From Streptomyces sp. AJS327 (GTDB lineage Bacteria > Actinomycetota > Actinomycetes > Streptomycetales > Streptomycetaceae), in contig NZ_SKBR01000001.1 in assembly GCF_013450295.1 (NCBI RefSeq), forward strand, positions 314,001 to 378,000: a DNA stretch of 64,000 nt, written 5' to 3'. This document shows, in pieces, positions 49,099-57,354 of this stretch (the first letter of the stretch is position 1; the number at the start of each line of letters is the position of its first letter). A model generated the notes under the pieces. The model did not search any database. It saw only the letters and a program-made list of their open reading frames with translations, and was not told the origin of the DNA. Both the position numbers and the translations under genes were made by a program.

Positions 49099-49138
49099 CC
49101 CGACGAGTCGCGTCGTACCGGGCAGGACAAGACGGCGC
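49099..49138 (+). promoter_or_regulatory. guanidine-III (ykkC-III) riboswitch
   Basis: Forty bases that align with the guanidine-III aptamer: P1 CCCG (49099-49102) with CGGG (49119-49122); the conserved ACGAG after P1; pseudoknot strand GCGTCGT (49110-49116) pairing with ACGGCGC (49132-49138) with one G-U; and the near-invariant CAGGACAAG (49123-49131). It ends 34 nt before the ATG of a Gdx/SugE exporter and 22 nt before its GGAGG, so translation control fits. It lies in the otherwise gene-less interval 48856-49172. Confidence 0.85.
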
Positions 49139-49172
49139 ACCCCCGCAGTGTCACCACCACGGAGGTGCCGTC

Positions 49173-49493
49173 ATGGCCTGGATTCTGCTGACCATAGCTG
49201 GCCTGCTCGAAGTCGGCTGGGCGATCGGGCTCAAGTTCACCGAGGGCTTCACGCGCCTGTGGCCCAGCGTCTTCACCGTGCTCGGCTTCGCGGCGAGCAT
49301 GATCCTGCTGGCGCAGGCCGCCAAGTCCCTGCCGATCGGCACCGCCTACGGGGTGTGGGTCGGTATCGGTGCCGCCGGAGCCGCGATCGTGGGCATGACC
49401 TCGCTGGGCGAGCCCGCCTCCGCTGTCCGGATCTTCTTCATCGTCCTGCTGCTGGCCGCCATCGTCGGCCTCAAGGTCACCTCGGGTCACTGA
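49173..49493 (+). CDS. sugE: SMR-family guanidinium exporter (Gdx/SugE type)
   Basis: A 106-residue, four-helix small multidrug resistance protein. The essential Glu is E13 in IAGLLEVGWAIGLKFTEGFTR, and KSLPIGTAYGVWVGIGAAGAA matches the SugE/Gdx branch rather than EmrE. Guanidinium/H+ antiport is the known activity of that branch, and the guanidine-III riboswitch directly upstream supports this substrate. ATG at 49173 follows GGAGG. Confidence 0.92.
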   Translation: MAWILLTIAGLLEVGWAIGLKFTEGFTRLWPSVFTVLGFAASMILLAQAAKSLPIGTAYGVWVGIGAAGAAIVGMTSLGEPASAVRIFFIVLLLAAIVGLKVTSGH

Positions 49494-49634
49494 CCCGCCC
49501 GCCCCCGCCGCCCGGCGTCCGTCCGGGCGGCAGCGGGGTGACCGGCGGCGCGGCTCCGGGCCGCCCGGCCGGAGGCGCACCCGAACCCGTGGGGTGGCTG
49601 CCCGAACGCCCCGGCGAGCTGGGACAGTTGGAGG

Positions 49635-50705
49635 ATGGACGCCGCCACCACCCCGCTCCGGGCCGGACTGATCGGCTACGGGCTCGCGGGCTCCGTCTTC
49701 CACGCGCCGCTCATCGCCGCCGCTCCGGACCTCACCCTCGACACCGTCGTCACCGCCGACCCGGAACGGCGGGCCGCGGCCCGTGCCGCCCACGGGGACC
49801 AACTGACCGTCGTCGGCGGTGTGGACGAGCTGTTCGCCCGCGCCGACCGCCTCGACCTCGTCGTCGTGGCCTCGCCCAACCGCACCCATGTGACCCTGGC
49901 CCGGCGGGCGTTGGAGGCCGGGCTGTCGGTCGTGGTGGACAAGCCGCTCGCCGGGACCGCCGCCGAGGCGTACCGGCTCGCCAGCCTCGCCGAGGACCGT
50001 GGACTGGCGCTGTCCGTCTTCCACAACCGCCGCTGGGACAACGACTTCCTGACGCTGCGCGCGCTGCTCGACGAGGGCGCGCTCGGCACCGTGCACCGCT
50101 TCGAGTCGCGGTTCGAGCGCTGGCGCCCGAAGCCGCGCGGTGTCTGGCGGGAGTCCGGCGACCCCGCCGAACTCGGCGGTCTCCTCTACGACCTGGGCAG
50201 CCACGTGGTGGACCAGGCGCTGACCCTCTTCGGCCCGGTCACCACCGTCTACGCGGAGGTCGACACGCGGCGCGCGGGAGCCGAGGCCGACGACGACACC
50301 TTCCTCGCGCTCGCCCACCGCGACGGCGTCCGCTCCCACCTGCACGTGAGCGCGACCGCGCCGCTGCTCGGGCCGCGCTTTCGGGTGCTGGGCAGCGAGG
50401 CCGGATACGTGAGCCACGGCCTCGACCCGCAGGAGGCGGCGCTGCGCGCCGGAGCGGTGCCGGGCGGTCCCGGCTGGGGAACCGAGCCCGACTCCGCCTG
50501 GGGCACGCTTGGTTCGCTGGACGCACGGCGGACGGTGCCCTCCCGCCCCGGTGACTACCCGGCCTTCTACGCGGCGATGGCCCGCGCGGTGCGCGGCGCG
50601 GGCCCACCCCCGGTCACCGCGCGGGAGGCGGCGGAGGGCCTGCGCGTCCTGGAGGCGGCGCGTACCTCGGCGGCCGACGGCCGGACCGTCCGCCTCAACC
50701 CCTGA
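49635..50705 (+). CDS. Gfo/Idh/MocA-family oxidoreductase
   Basis: A 356-residue NAD(P)-dependent dehydrogenase. The Rossmann motif is LIGYGLAGSVFHAPLI (about 10-25); VVASPNRTH and VVDKPLAGTAAEA (the EKP-equivalent lysine) follow, and the C-terminal domain carries FHNRRWDNDFLTL and LYDLGSHVVDQAL with the usual Asp/His pair. ATG at 49635. Single gene, 140 bp after sugE. The family acts on sugars, inositols and similar; substrate unknown. Confidence 0.9.
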   Translation: MDAATTPLRAGLIGYGLAGSVFHAPLIAAAPDLTLDTVVTADPERRAAARAAHGDQLTVVGGVDELFARADRLDLVVVASPNRTHVTLARRALEAGLSVVVDKPLAGTAAEAYRLASLAEDRGLALSVFHNRRWDNDFLTLRALLDEGALGTVHRFESRFERWRPKPRGVWRESGDPAELGGLLYDLGSHVVDQALTLFGPVTTVYAEVDTRRAGAEADDDTFLALAHRDGVRSHLHVSATAPLLGPRFRVLGSEAGYVSHGLDPQEAALRAGAVPGGPGWGTEPDSAWGTLGSLDARRTVPSRPGDYPAFYAAMARAVRGAGPPPVTAREAAEGLRVLEAARTSAADGRTVRLNP

Positions 50706-51013
50706 CGCCTGAGCGGTCCTCGCCAACTCCCGGGCGGTGCCGGGGTCTCGGAGCCCCGAACCCGATCGGCCCAACTCCCGGGCGGAGTCAGGCCGCTGGA
50801 TGCCTGCCCGGCCGGGTCCAGGGCGCCTCTCCTGGCTCCGGACTCCGACGGGCCGCCTGGCCCCGGTCCGTACGGTCGGCCCAACTGACCGGTCCGGACG
50901 GGCCGTTGGTGGCCGTCGCACGCGGAGCCCCCGGCGTCCGGTGCGGCTCCCGGTGCGGTCGGGGGCTCCCGACGCGGTCCGGTTCGCGGCGCCGGGAGCG
51001 AAAGGGGCGGCGG
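50706..51013. other. gene-less convergent interval with direct repeats
   Basis: A 308-bp space between convergent genes. AACTCCCGGGCGG occurs twice (near 50726 and 50774), starting just after the Gfo/Idh stop, and GGTCCG/CGGACC runs follow. No gene or T-run hairpin seen. Confidence 0.45.
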
Positions 51014-51823
51014 TCAGACGTGGCGGGCGGTGGTGCGGAGGTCGTCGGCCGCGCGCCGGGCGGTGCGCACCGCGTCGTCCTTGAGCTTCCGCGCGGACTC
51101 GGTGGCCGAGCGCCGCACCGGCTCCACGGAGTCGCCCAGTTGCTCCGACAGCTGTGCCGTGGCCTCCCGTTCGGCCCGTGAGGCGGGGAACGCGGACGCC
51201 GCCAGCAGCCCCGCGCCGAAGGCGATCAGACCGGCCGCCATCGGGCTGCCACCCGTCCGCCGGGCGGCCCGCTCGGGCGCCTGGCGCACACCGTGGCCCG
51301 CCTGACTCGCCCGTTCCCTGGCGTTCCCGGCCGCCTGCCCGGCGCTGTCCCGCACGCCGCGGGTGGCCTCGCGCATGCTCCGCGCCGCCTGGTGGGCACG
51401 CTCCCCGTGGGGATGGTGCCGCCCGCCGTCGTGGTGGCCTCGCTCGTGCGGTTCGTCCTTCCCACGGCCGCCGGTTCCGTGGTGCTCGCCGCGACCGTGC
51501 CGGTGACCGGGGCCGTGCCCGTGGCCGTGCTCGTGCCCCTGGCCGTGGTGGTGCTCGTGTTCGTGCCGGTGCCGGTGTCCGTCCGCGTGCTCGTGCTGGT
51601 GCGCGTGCCGGTAGGACGGATGGTGGTGGCTGGAGTGCGGCTCGTGCTCGACGTGTCCCATCAGGCGCTCCCGGGTGCGGTTCATGGCGTGGCGTGCCCG
51701 GTCGGTCCGGCGGCGCATCACCCGCCGGGGGTCGGCTCGTTCGGTCAGCCGGTCGACGTCTCGTGACAGCTTCTCCCTGGTGGCCTCGATATCGGCTCTC
51801 ACCTGGTCGGATGACGTGCCCAT
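51014..51823 (-). CDS. DUF3618 membrane protein with a large His-rich domain
   Basis: A 269-residue protein. Residues 1-45 are DUF3618 (DQVRADIEATREKLSRDVDRLTERADPR). Residues 57-144 hold about 32 histidines in HxH and HEH runs, followed by Ala/Arg-rich amphipathic helices, a membrane segment (MAAGLIAFGAGLLAASAFP, about 195-213) and a charged helical end. The His-rich part strongly suggests metal (zinc, nickel or copper) binding or buffering. ATG at 51823 overlaps the upstream holin-like gene by 25 bp. DUF3618 proteins usually lack the His insertion. Function unknown. Confidence 0.85.
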   Translation of the reverse strand: MGTSSDQVRADIEATREKLSRDVDRLTERADPRRVMRRRTDRARHAMNRTRERLMGHVEHEPHSSHHHPSYRHAHQHEHADGHRHRHEHEHHHGQGHEHGHGHGPGHRHGRGEHHGTGGRGKDEPHERGHHDGGRHHPHGERAHQAARSMREATRGVRDSAGQAAGNARERASQAGHGVRQAPERAARRTGGSPMAAGLIAFGAGLLAASAFPASRAEREATAQLSEQLGDSVEPVRRSATESARKLKDDAVRTARRAADDLRTTARHV

Positions 51824-52251
51824 TCGGCGTCCTCCCGCAGCGTCTCCACGGTCTTGGTGGGCTTGGGCGACACGGAGCGCATCCGCATCCGCCCGACGAG
51901 GAACAGCACCGCCCCGATCAGCGCCCAGCCGCCGGTGACGATCAGTGCCGCCCAGCCGATGTCCATCAGGTTCGCCAGCCCGAACACGGCGGCCAGCAAC
52001 AGGAAGAGGGCGACCATGTACCCGGCGAAACCGGCGCCGCCGAACATCCCGGCGGCCTGACCCGCCTTGCTCGCCTCCTCCCGCATCTCCGCCTTGGCCA
52101 GCTCCACCTCCTGGTGCGCGAGGTGCTGTACGTCCGAGGCCACCTCGGCGAGCAACTCGCCCATCGAGTCGCCCTCGTGGGGCGGGTGTGTCTCCTCCGC
52201 CGGGTACGCGCGCTCGCGCGCCCGCGGCCGGGTGGTCGGCATGCTCGACAT
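51799..52251 (-). CDS. phage-holin-superfamily (DUF1469) membrane protein
   Basis: A 150-residue member of the putative holin-3/DUF1469 family. GELLAEVASDVQHLAHQEVELAKAEMREEASKAGQAAGMF is the conserved amphipathic helix; two membrane helices follow (GYMVALFLLLAAVFGLANLM, WAALIVTGGWALIGAVLFLV). Despite the name these are ordinary actinobacterial membrane proteins that travel with DUF3618 genes, as here. ATG at 52251, one base after the stop of the preceding gene. Likely stress- or envelope-related. Confidence 0.88.
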   Translation of the reverse strand: MSSMPTTRPRARERAYPAEETHPPHEGDSMGELLAEVASDVQHLAHQEVELAKAEMREEASKAGQAAGMFGGAGFAGYMVALFLLLAAVFGLANLMDIGWAALIVTGGWALIGAVLFLVGRMRMRSVSPKPTKTVETLREDAEWARHPTR

Positions 52252-52252
52252 C

Positions 52253-52918
52253 TCACACCTCCGCGTTCCGCTGGGCTGTCTCCCCGCTGGCGCCGCCGGT
52301 TCGCGAACCACCGCCCGCCCCCGCACCGGACGCCGCCCCCGTACCAGGTGCCGCCCCCGCACCGGACGCAGGTCCCCCACCGGGCTCCGATCCGTCCGAC
52401 GATCCGTCCGACGGGGTGGAGCCGCCGCGCGCCCGCGCGGCCCGGCCGACGACCAGCCCGGCGAGCGCCGCTCCGCCGAGGAACGCGGCCGGGCGGCGGC
52501 GCGCCAGGCAGCGCAACTCTCCCCACACCCCGTCCAGGCCGTTGCGCTCCAGGTACTCGGCGGCGCGCTGGCTGCCGTCCGCGAGCTGCGCGGTCAGGGA
52601 CTTCGCGGGGGAGTCGTGGGTGGCGTGCTCGGCCAGGTCCGCCAGGTCGCCGGACCACTGCCGCAGCGCCCGGGCCGCCTGCTCGGTCTGGTAACCGGCC
52701 TGCTCGGTCGCCCGGTCCCGCAACTCGTGCAGCGCGCTGTCCGCCTGCTGCCGGGCCTCGTCGGCGACGGCGTGCGCGCGCTCACCGGCGCCGCCCCGCT
52801 GCTCGCCGCCGCTCCCGCCGCCCGCGTCGGACGTCGGCCGGGGCGGGTCCGGGCCGCTCGGCAACTGCCCCGTCTCCTGGGCCCGTTCGCTGCCGGGACG
52901 GGCGGTCTGCGTGCTCAT
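52253..52918 (-). CDS. Ala-rich hypothetical protein, first gene of holin/DUF3618 operon
   Basis: A 221-residue protein that I do not recognise by name. Residues 45-125 are helical and Gln/Ala/Glu-rich (HAVADEARQQADSALHELRDRATEQAGYQTEQAARALRQW); a short hydrophobic segment (AFLGGAALAGLVVG, about 150-163) is followed by a Gly/Ser/Ala-rich tail. Similar proteins precede DUF1469/DUF3618 genes in Streptomyces. The stop lies directly before the next ATG, so the three genes are one operon. Confidence 0.75.
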   Translation of the reverse strand: MSTQTARPGSERAQETGQLPSGPDPPRPTSDAGGGSGGEQRGGAGERAHAVADEARQQADSALHELRDRATEQAGYQTEQAARALRQWSGDLADLAEHATHDSPAKSLTAQLADGSQRAAEYLERNGLDGVWGELRCLARRRPAAFLGGAALAGLVVGRAARARGGSTPSDGSSDGSEPGGGPASGAGAAPGTGAASGAGAGGGSRTGGASGETAQRNAEV

Positions 52919-53563
52919 GATGCCTCCGTGGGGTGTGCGGTGGCGCGCGCCTCCACCGGGGTTCCGGTGGTGCGGCGCCTCCGTGGGGTGTCACCGCGGG
53001 CGGGTGGCGGCCCGCCGACGCCGTCGGCCACCTCGGCCGTGCCGGTGGGCCGCCTGCTTCGCTGTTGTGTGCCCGCGGCTCGCCGTGGTGCGCCCGCGGC
53101 CGGGGCCGCTCCGGCGCGCTGACGCGCGCTGTCCGGGCCGCCGTACTGTCCTCCGGGCCGCCGCCCGGACGGGGCCCGCGGGGGCCCGCGGGCCGGGGCG
53201 GGACAGCCACCGGGCGGGGGTGCGCCCGCTCAGGGCCGTCCGCCAGCCGGATACCCCTCGCGAGCCCCACGAAACGGGACAAACGAGATATGCGGTGACG
53301 AAAGACGGAACACGCCGTGGGATACGCGCTGGTGAACGGCGGTGGTGATACGCGCTGGTGAACAGCGGTGACGACATCGAGTGCCGGGGCGCCGAGTGAC
53401 GGGCACCGGGCGACGAGCGGGGCGGGGCCGCCCGCAGCCCCGCCCCTCGCCCGGGGTGGGTCCGGAGCCCCGCCCCACACCACCGGGCGCTCCCGCCACC
53501 GCGTCACCCGCCACCGCGTCACCGCGGGTTCCGCCGGGGCGATCATGGTCTCCGCCGGACCGC
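52919..53563. other. gene-less interval with a 24-bp direct repeat
   Basis: A 645-bp interval without a supported gene. GATACGCGCTGGTGAACRGCGGTG (one base differs) occurs at 53321-53344 and 53347-53370. An AT-richer patch at 53275-53320 precedes it. The repeat could be regulatory for the operon to the left, but it is 400 bp from its start. Confidence 0.45.
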
Positions 53564-54391
53564 TCAGCTGGGCTTTCGGTGCGGACGACCGGGGCCGGAC
53601 GGTGCGCGGTCCGGCAGTCCGGCGCGGAGCGCCGCCCGCTCGGCCGCCGTCCACGCGGTCGTCGTCGCCAGGTACAGTCCGGCCGCCAGCGGCACCACCG
53701 CCGCCGTGACCAGGGTGCCGAAGGGGAGCAGCGGCAGCAGCCTGGTGAGCGCGGCCCCGCCCGGAGGCGTCATGCCGTTCCCAGCGTTCCCGGTGTTCCC
53801 GGCGTTCCGGGAGTTTCTGGCGGTGGAGCGGTCGTCGCGCCGGTCCGCGTTCGCCGCCGCGTTACGGGCCGCGACGCGGCGCGTGCGGACGAAGGTCCAG
53901 CAGGCGACGGCCGTGATGACCGAGAACAGCCCGAGGTACACGAGGCCGTGGGTGCCCAGCACTCCGCCGTCCCGCAGCGCGTCCGCCCAGCGCCCGCCGA
54001 GCGGGGCGCCGAACAGGTCCGCTTCGAGCAGTGTCCGGTCGGTGGTGCACAGGTGGTACATCACGAAGAACACCGGGAGTTGGAGCAGCGTCGGCAGGCA
54101 GCCCGCCGCCGGGGAGACACCCTCGCGACGGTGCAGGGCGCCGAGTTCGCGCCGCAGCCGCTCCGGGTCGTTCCGGTGCCGTCGCTGGACGCGGGCCAGT
54201 TCGGGGGCGAGCCGGGCGCGGGCGCGTTCGCCGCGGACCGCCGCCCGGGCCAGCGGGTGCAGCGCGAGGCGCACCGCGAGCGTGCAGATGACGATGGCGG
54301 CGGCGGTGGCCGAAGCGCCGAAGAGCGGGCTGAGCGCGTCGGACAGTCGCGCCAGCCAGGAGCCGAGAGTGGACAAGGTGGAGCCCTCCAC
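53564..54391 (-). CDS. YidC/Oxa1-family membrane protein insertase (paralogue)
   Basis: A 275-residue YidC-like protein: short N-terminus, hydrophobic segment (ATAAAIVICTLAVRLALHPLA), the coiled cytoplasmic hairpin with LARVQRRHRNDPERLRREL, then GCLPTLLQLPVFFVMYHL and two further membrane helices. A linker near 190-215 has NAGNTGNAGN repeats. It is smaller than the housekeeping YidC and, as in other streptomycetes, is followed upstream by a DUF6412 gene. Whether it inserts a specific set of proteins is unknown. Confidence 0.88.
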   Translation of the reverse strand: MEGSTLSTLGSWLARLSDALSPLFGASATAAAIVICTLAVRLALHPLARAAVRGERARARLAPELARVQRRHRNDPERLRRELGALHRREGVSPAAGCLPTLLQLPVFFVMYHLCTTDRTLLEADLFGAPLGGRWADALRDGGVLGTHGLVYLGLFSVITAVACWTFVRTRRVAARNAAANADRRDDRSTARNSRNAGNTGNAGNGMTPPGGAALTRLLPLLPFGTLVTAAVVPLAAGLYLATTTAWTAAERAALRAGLPDRAPSGPGRPHRKPS

Positions 54392-54542
54392 GGGTCTCGT
54401 CGTGCCGAAGGACGGGAGTCGGCGTGACGAGCCACGCGGGCCTGACTCCGCGCCGCCCCGCGCGTGGTGCGCGGCGGCCCGGAGCCAGAAGAGCCTGGAG
54501 AACTCAGGGAGTTCAGAGGAACTCGGACGAGTTCAGGAGGCG

Positions 54543-54872
54543 TCAGGAGAGCGCGAAGTGCCCCCGCGTGGCCGTCCGGTGCGGACGGCCCGGGGCGCGC
54601 GGGCGCGGGCGGCCCGCGGCGTCGGGATCGCGCTGTGGCAGGTAGGCGGTACGGAGAGCCCGGTCCCGTATCGCCGTGCGTATGCGCCCGGTGGGTGGGG
54701 GAGGGGGCGGCGCGAGGTGGAGCAGGGCGTGGTGGAGGAGGGCGACCGCCGCGGTCGTCGCGAGGACGGTGACGGCCGTTCCCAGGCCGCTCTGGGCGAG
54801 CAGGAAGCCGACGAGGAGCAGGAGCGGGCCGGTCAGCAGGGCCCAACGGGCCCGCGTCGTACGGCTGATCAT
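54543..54872 (-). CDS. DUF6412-like small membrane protein
   Basis: A 109-residue protein with two membrane segments (WALLTGPLLLLVGFLLAQ; GTAVTVLATTAAVALLHHALLHL), a poly-Pro turn and an Arg-rich C-terminal half (RDRALRTAYLPQRDPDAAGRPRPRAPGRP). It resembles the DUF6412 proteins that accompany this YidC paralogue. ATG at 54872. Same strand as yidC, 151 bp upstream of it; the two likely act together, but no function is established. Confidence 0.75.
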   Translation of the reverse strand: MISRTTRARWALLTGPLLLLVGFLLAQSGLGTAVTVLATTAAVALLHHALLHLAPPPPPPTGRIRTAIRDRALRTAYLPQRDPDAAGRPRPRAPGRPHRTATRGHFALS

Positions 54873-55086
54873 CCCTGCCCCCCTTCGCCTCCGCGTCCCC
54901 ACCCGGGCGCGCTCGTCACGAGTCCCCGGGCACCAGCCCCGTGGTGTCACGGGACCCGTGCACAACAGCCCCTTCGGGCGCCGTGATCCGTCGCGCGGAA
55001 CCCGGCCGTCCGCCTGCCCCCTCTGCCGGGCCCCACCGGGGGCCGCCCTGGGGACGGGGTGGCTCGCACACCCGTTCCGGCTCCGC

Positions 55087-56772
55087 TCACTTCCCCCAAC
55101 GTCCGGCCCCGGCCCCCGGTTCCCCGCCCGCGTCCCCTGTCCCGGCAGAAGGCCCCGCCGGACGGTCCGCCGCTCCGTCCGCCGTCCGCCCCGCCGTCCG
55201 CGTCCCCGCCCCGGTTCCGATGACCGCCGCGCCGTCCGTGACGGTGCCCGTGGGGCCGACCGCCTCCCCGGCGTGGAGTGGGGCGAGGTCGTCCTCGTCG
55301 GAGGCCAGCACCTCGGCGTCGGGGCGGGGGTCGGGCGCCGGGCGTGGCCCGAGCCACGTCACCGCGAGCGCCACCAGCAGGTTCAGCACCAGCGCCACCA
55401 GGCCCGCGTTGACGCCCCACACCGGGTCGTTGCCGGTGAACACCAGCCAGCAGACCAGCGTCACCCCCACGGTCAGCCCGCTCAGCGCCCCCGCCAGCGT
55501 CAGCCCACGCCAGACCAGTCCCAGCAGCAGCATCGGGATCAGCTGCGCCATCCCCTCGTAACTGATCAGGGAGAGCCGAACCAGCGTGGTGGGCGCGGCG
55601 TAGGTGAGGAGGAGCGCCAGCGCCCCGGCGACGACCACCACGATCTGCGACCACAGCTTCTGCCGTCCCGCCAGCCGCGGCAGCGCGCCCAGCACGCTGC
55701 GCCCCCACATGGTGCCGATGACCAGCATGAACACCGCCATCGGCACGATGGAGGAGAGCGCGGCCGCCACCCCGATGACGCCCACCGCCCAGGCCGGGAG
55801 CGAGTCCACCACCATCTCGAACAGCGCGAGGTTGGAGTCGGCGCCGGCCAGCCCCGGCACCACGAAGAGCGCCGCGAGCCCCAGCAGCATCGGCACGAAC
55901 AGCAGCACGTTGTAGATCGGCAGCAGGACGGCGTTCCGGCGCAGCGCCTCCGCGTCCCGCGCGCCCAGGTAACCGGCCACCGTGGTCGGGAAGATGACGA
56001 TGGTGAGGGCGTTCAGCAGGCTCGTGGAGATGAACCAGCCCTCGCCCAGCCCGCCGGAGTCGTGCCCGGGCAGCGTCAGCCACTCGGCCTTGCTGTTCGT
56101 CAGCTGGTGCAGCAACTCGCCGTAGCCGCCGAAGTAGTGCAGCGGGACGTACACCGCGAGGAAGCCGAGGGTGAGGATGACCAGAACGTCCTTGAGCACC
56201 GAGACCCAGGCGCTGCCCCGCAGTCCGCTGAGCACCACGAAGCCGGTGGTGACCGCGAAGGCCAGGAAGTAGGCCCAGTTGAGGCTGATCGCGCCGTAGG
56301 AGATCGTCGAGACGACCACCCCCATGCCGGTGATCTGCAACTGGATGTAGGGCAGCAGGAAGACGGTGGCCAGGACCGCGACGGCGGCGCCGAGCCACGG
56401 CCGCCCGTACCGGTGGGCCACCATGTCGGTGATGCCGACGAGGCCGTGGCGCCGCGCGTACGACCAGAGCATCGGCCCCACCAGGTAGCCGAGCGCGTAG
56501 CCGCACGACATGTACGCCACCACGTAGAGCACCGGGGCGCCGAAGTCGTAGCCCCAGCCCGCGGCGCCCAGGTAGCTGAAACTGGTGTAGCTCTCGCCCG
56601 CCATCAGCACCCAGATGAAGACCGTGCCGAGGCTGCGCCCGCCCACCGACCAGTCCGCCAGGCCGCTTTCGTGGCCGCGCCTCCGGCCGCGCAGCGCCAG
56701 CAGCCCCAGCACCACCGTGAGCACCATGAAGGCCGCGAAGATCGAGGTCGCGACGGCCGCGTCGGAGGTCAC
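55087..56772 (-). CDS. SSS-family solute:sodium symporter, monocarboxylate type
   Basis: A 561-residue symporter with about 13 hydrophobic segments. Landmarks: DWSVGGRSLGTVFIWVLMAGESYTSFS near the N-terminus, GMGVVVSTISYGAIS, and SIVPMAVFMLVIGTMWGRSV. The C-terminal 90 residues are a cytoplasmic Gly/Ala/Thr/Asp-rich tail. GTG at 56772 overlaps the DUF3311 stop by four bases (GTGA). DUF3311-SSS pairs such as MctB-MctC of Corynebacterium take up acetate, propionate and pyruvate, which is the probable role. Confidence 0.9.
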   Translation of the reverse strand: MTSDAAVATSIFAAFMVLTVVLGLLALRGRRRGHESGLADWSVGGRSLGTVFIWVLMAGESYTSFSYLGAAGWGYDFGAPVLYVVAYMSCGYALGYLVGPMLWSYARRHGLVGITDMVAHRYGRPWLGAAVAVLATVFLLPYIQLQITGMGVVVSTISYGAISLNWAYFLAFAVTTGFVVLSGLRGSAWVSVLKDVLVILTLGFLAVYVPLHYFGGYGELLHQLTNSKAEWLTLPGHDSGGLGEGWFISTSLLNALTIVIFPTTVAGYLGARDAEALRRNAVLLPIYNVLLFVPMLLGLAALFVVPGLAGADSNLALFEMVVDSLPAWAVGVIGVAAALSSIVPMAVFMLVIGTMWGRSVLGALPRLAGRQKLWSQIVVVVAGALALLLTYAAPTTLVRLSLISYEGMAQLIPMLLLGLVWRGLTLAGALSGLTVGVTLVCWLVFTGNDPVWGVNAGLVALVLNLLVALAVTWLGPRPAPDPRPDAEVLASDEDDLAPLHAGEAVGPTGTVTDGAAVIGTGAGTRTAGRTADGAADRPAGPSAGTGDAGGEPGAGAGRWGK

Positions 56773-56972
56773 CGGCGGGCCGCCCGGGAACGGCGGTCGC
56801 CCCGGTAGGCGCACCAGACCAGCGCCGGGGTCGCCAGCGTGGCCAGCAGCATCCAGAAGACGAGGAACGGCAGCCCGCCCACCGTCGGATGCACCCGGTT
56901 CACCAGGGGCACGGCCCCCAGGAACAGGACGAACGGGCCGAGCAGCCAGAGCAGATGAGGACGTCTACGCAC
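56769..56972 (-). CDS. DUF3311 small membrane subunit of the symporter
   Basis: A 67-residue protein with two membrane helices (LLWLLGPFVLFLGAVPLVN; FLVFWMLLATLATPALVWCAY) and the family's positively charged end. GTG at 56972. It ends inside the start of the symporter gene (GTGA overlap), so the two are made together, as in MctB-MctC-like systems where the small protein is part of the transporter. Confidence 0.88.
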   Translation of the reverse strand: MRRRPHLLWLLGPFVLFLGAVPLVNRVHPTVGGLPFLVFWMLLATLATPALVWCAYRGDRRSRAARR

Positions 56973-57354
56973 GCGCGGGAGCCTAGACCCGACCGGCGCC
57001 CTCGCTGACCACCGCACCGCCCGCGACGGGCCCCTCCCCCGAGCACGGGTGCTCACGGGCGCGAGGACGCACGGGTACGAGGAGGGCGGACCCGCGGGTA
57101 CGGGCGACGCGACCGTCGGGGCGGGCCCGGAGTCGGCGAACCGCGTCATCCGGTGGCGCCGACCGCTCCGCGAAGTCCCCCCGTGCCGGGCCGTGTTCGT
57201 GGCTACTGGCGGAGCGGCACCCCGTGCTCGTCGGCCCTGCGCCGTGCCGGGACGGCCGACGTACCCGGCGAGCCGGGTGTACACCTCCGCGCTGGGACCT
57301 TTCGACGGGCGGGCCGAAGTGCCGTCGCCAGCCCGGGCGTCGGTGACATCCCCG
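56973..57354. other. gene-less stretch between hmp and DUF3311
   Basis: A 382-bp interval upstream of the DUF3311-SSS operon and downstream of hmp. GC-rich; no hairpin with a T-run and no convincing small gene. The symporter promoter should be here but I cannot mark it. Confidence 0.4.

Noticed and set aside
54676..56808. 710-residue plus-strand frame opposite the symporter
   Set aside because: Composition dominated by His/Gln/Arg/Asp from the reversed symporter codons.
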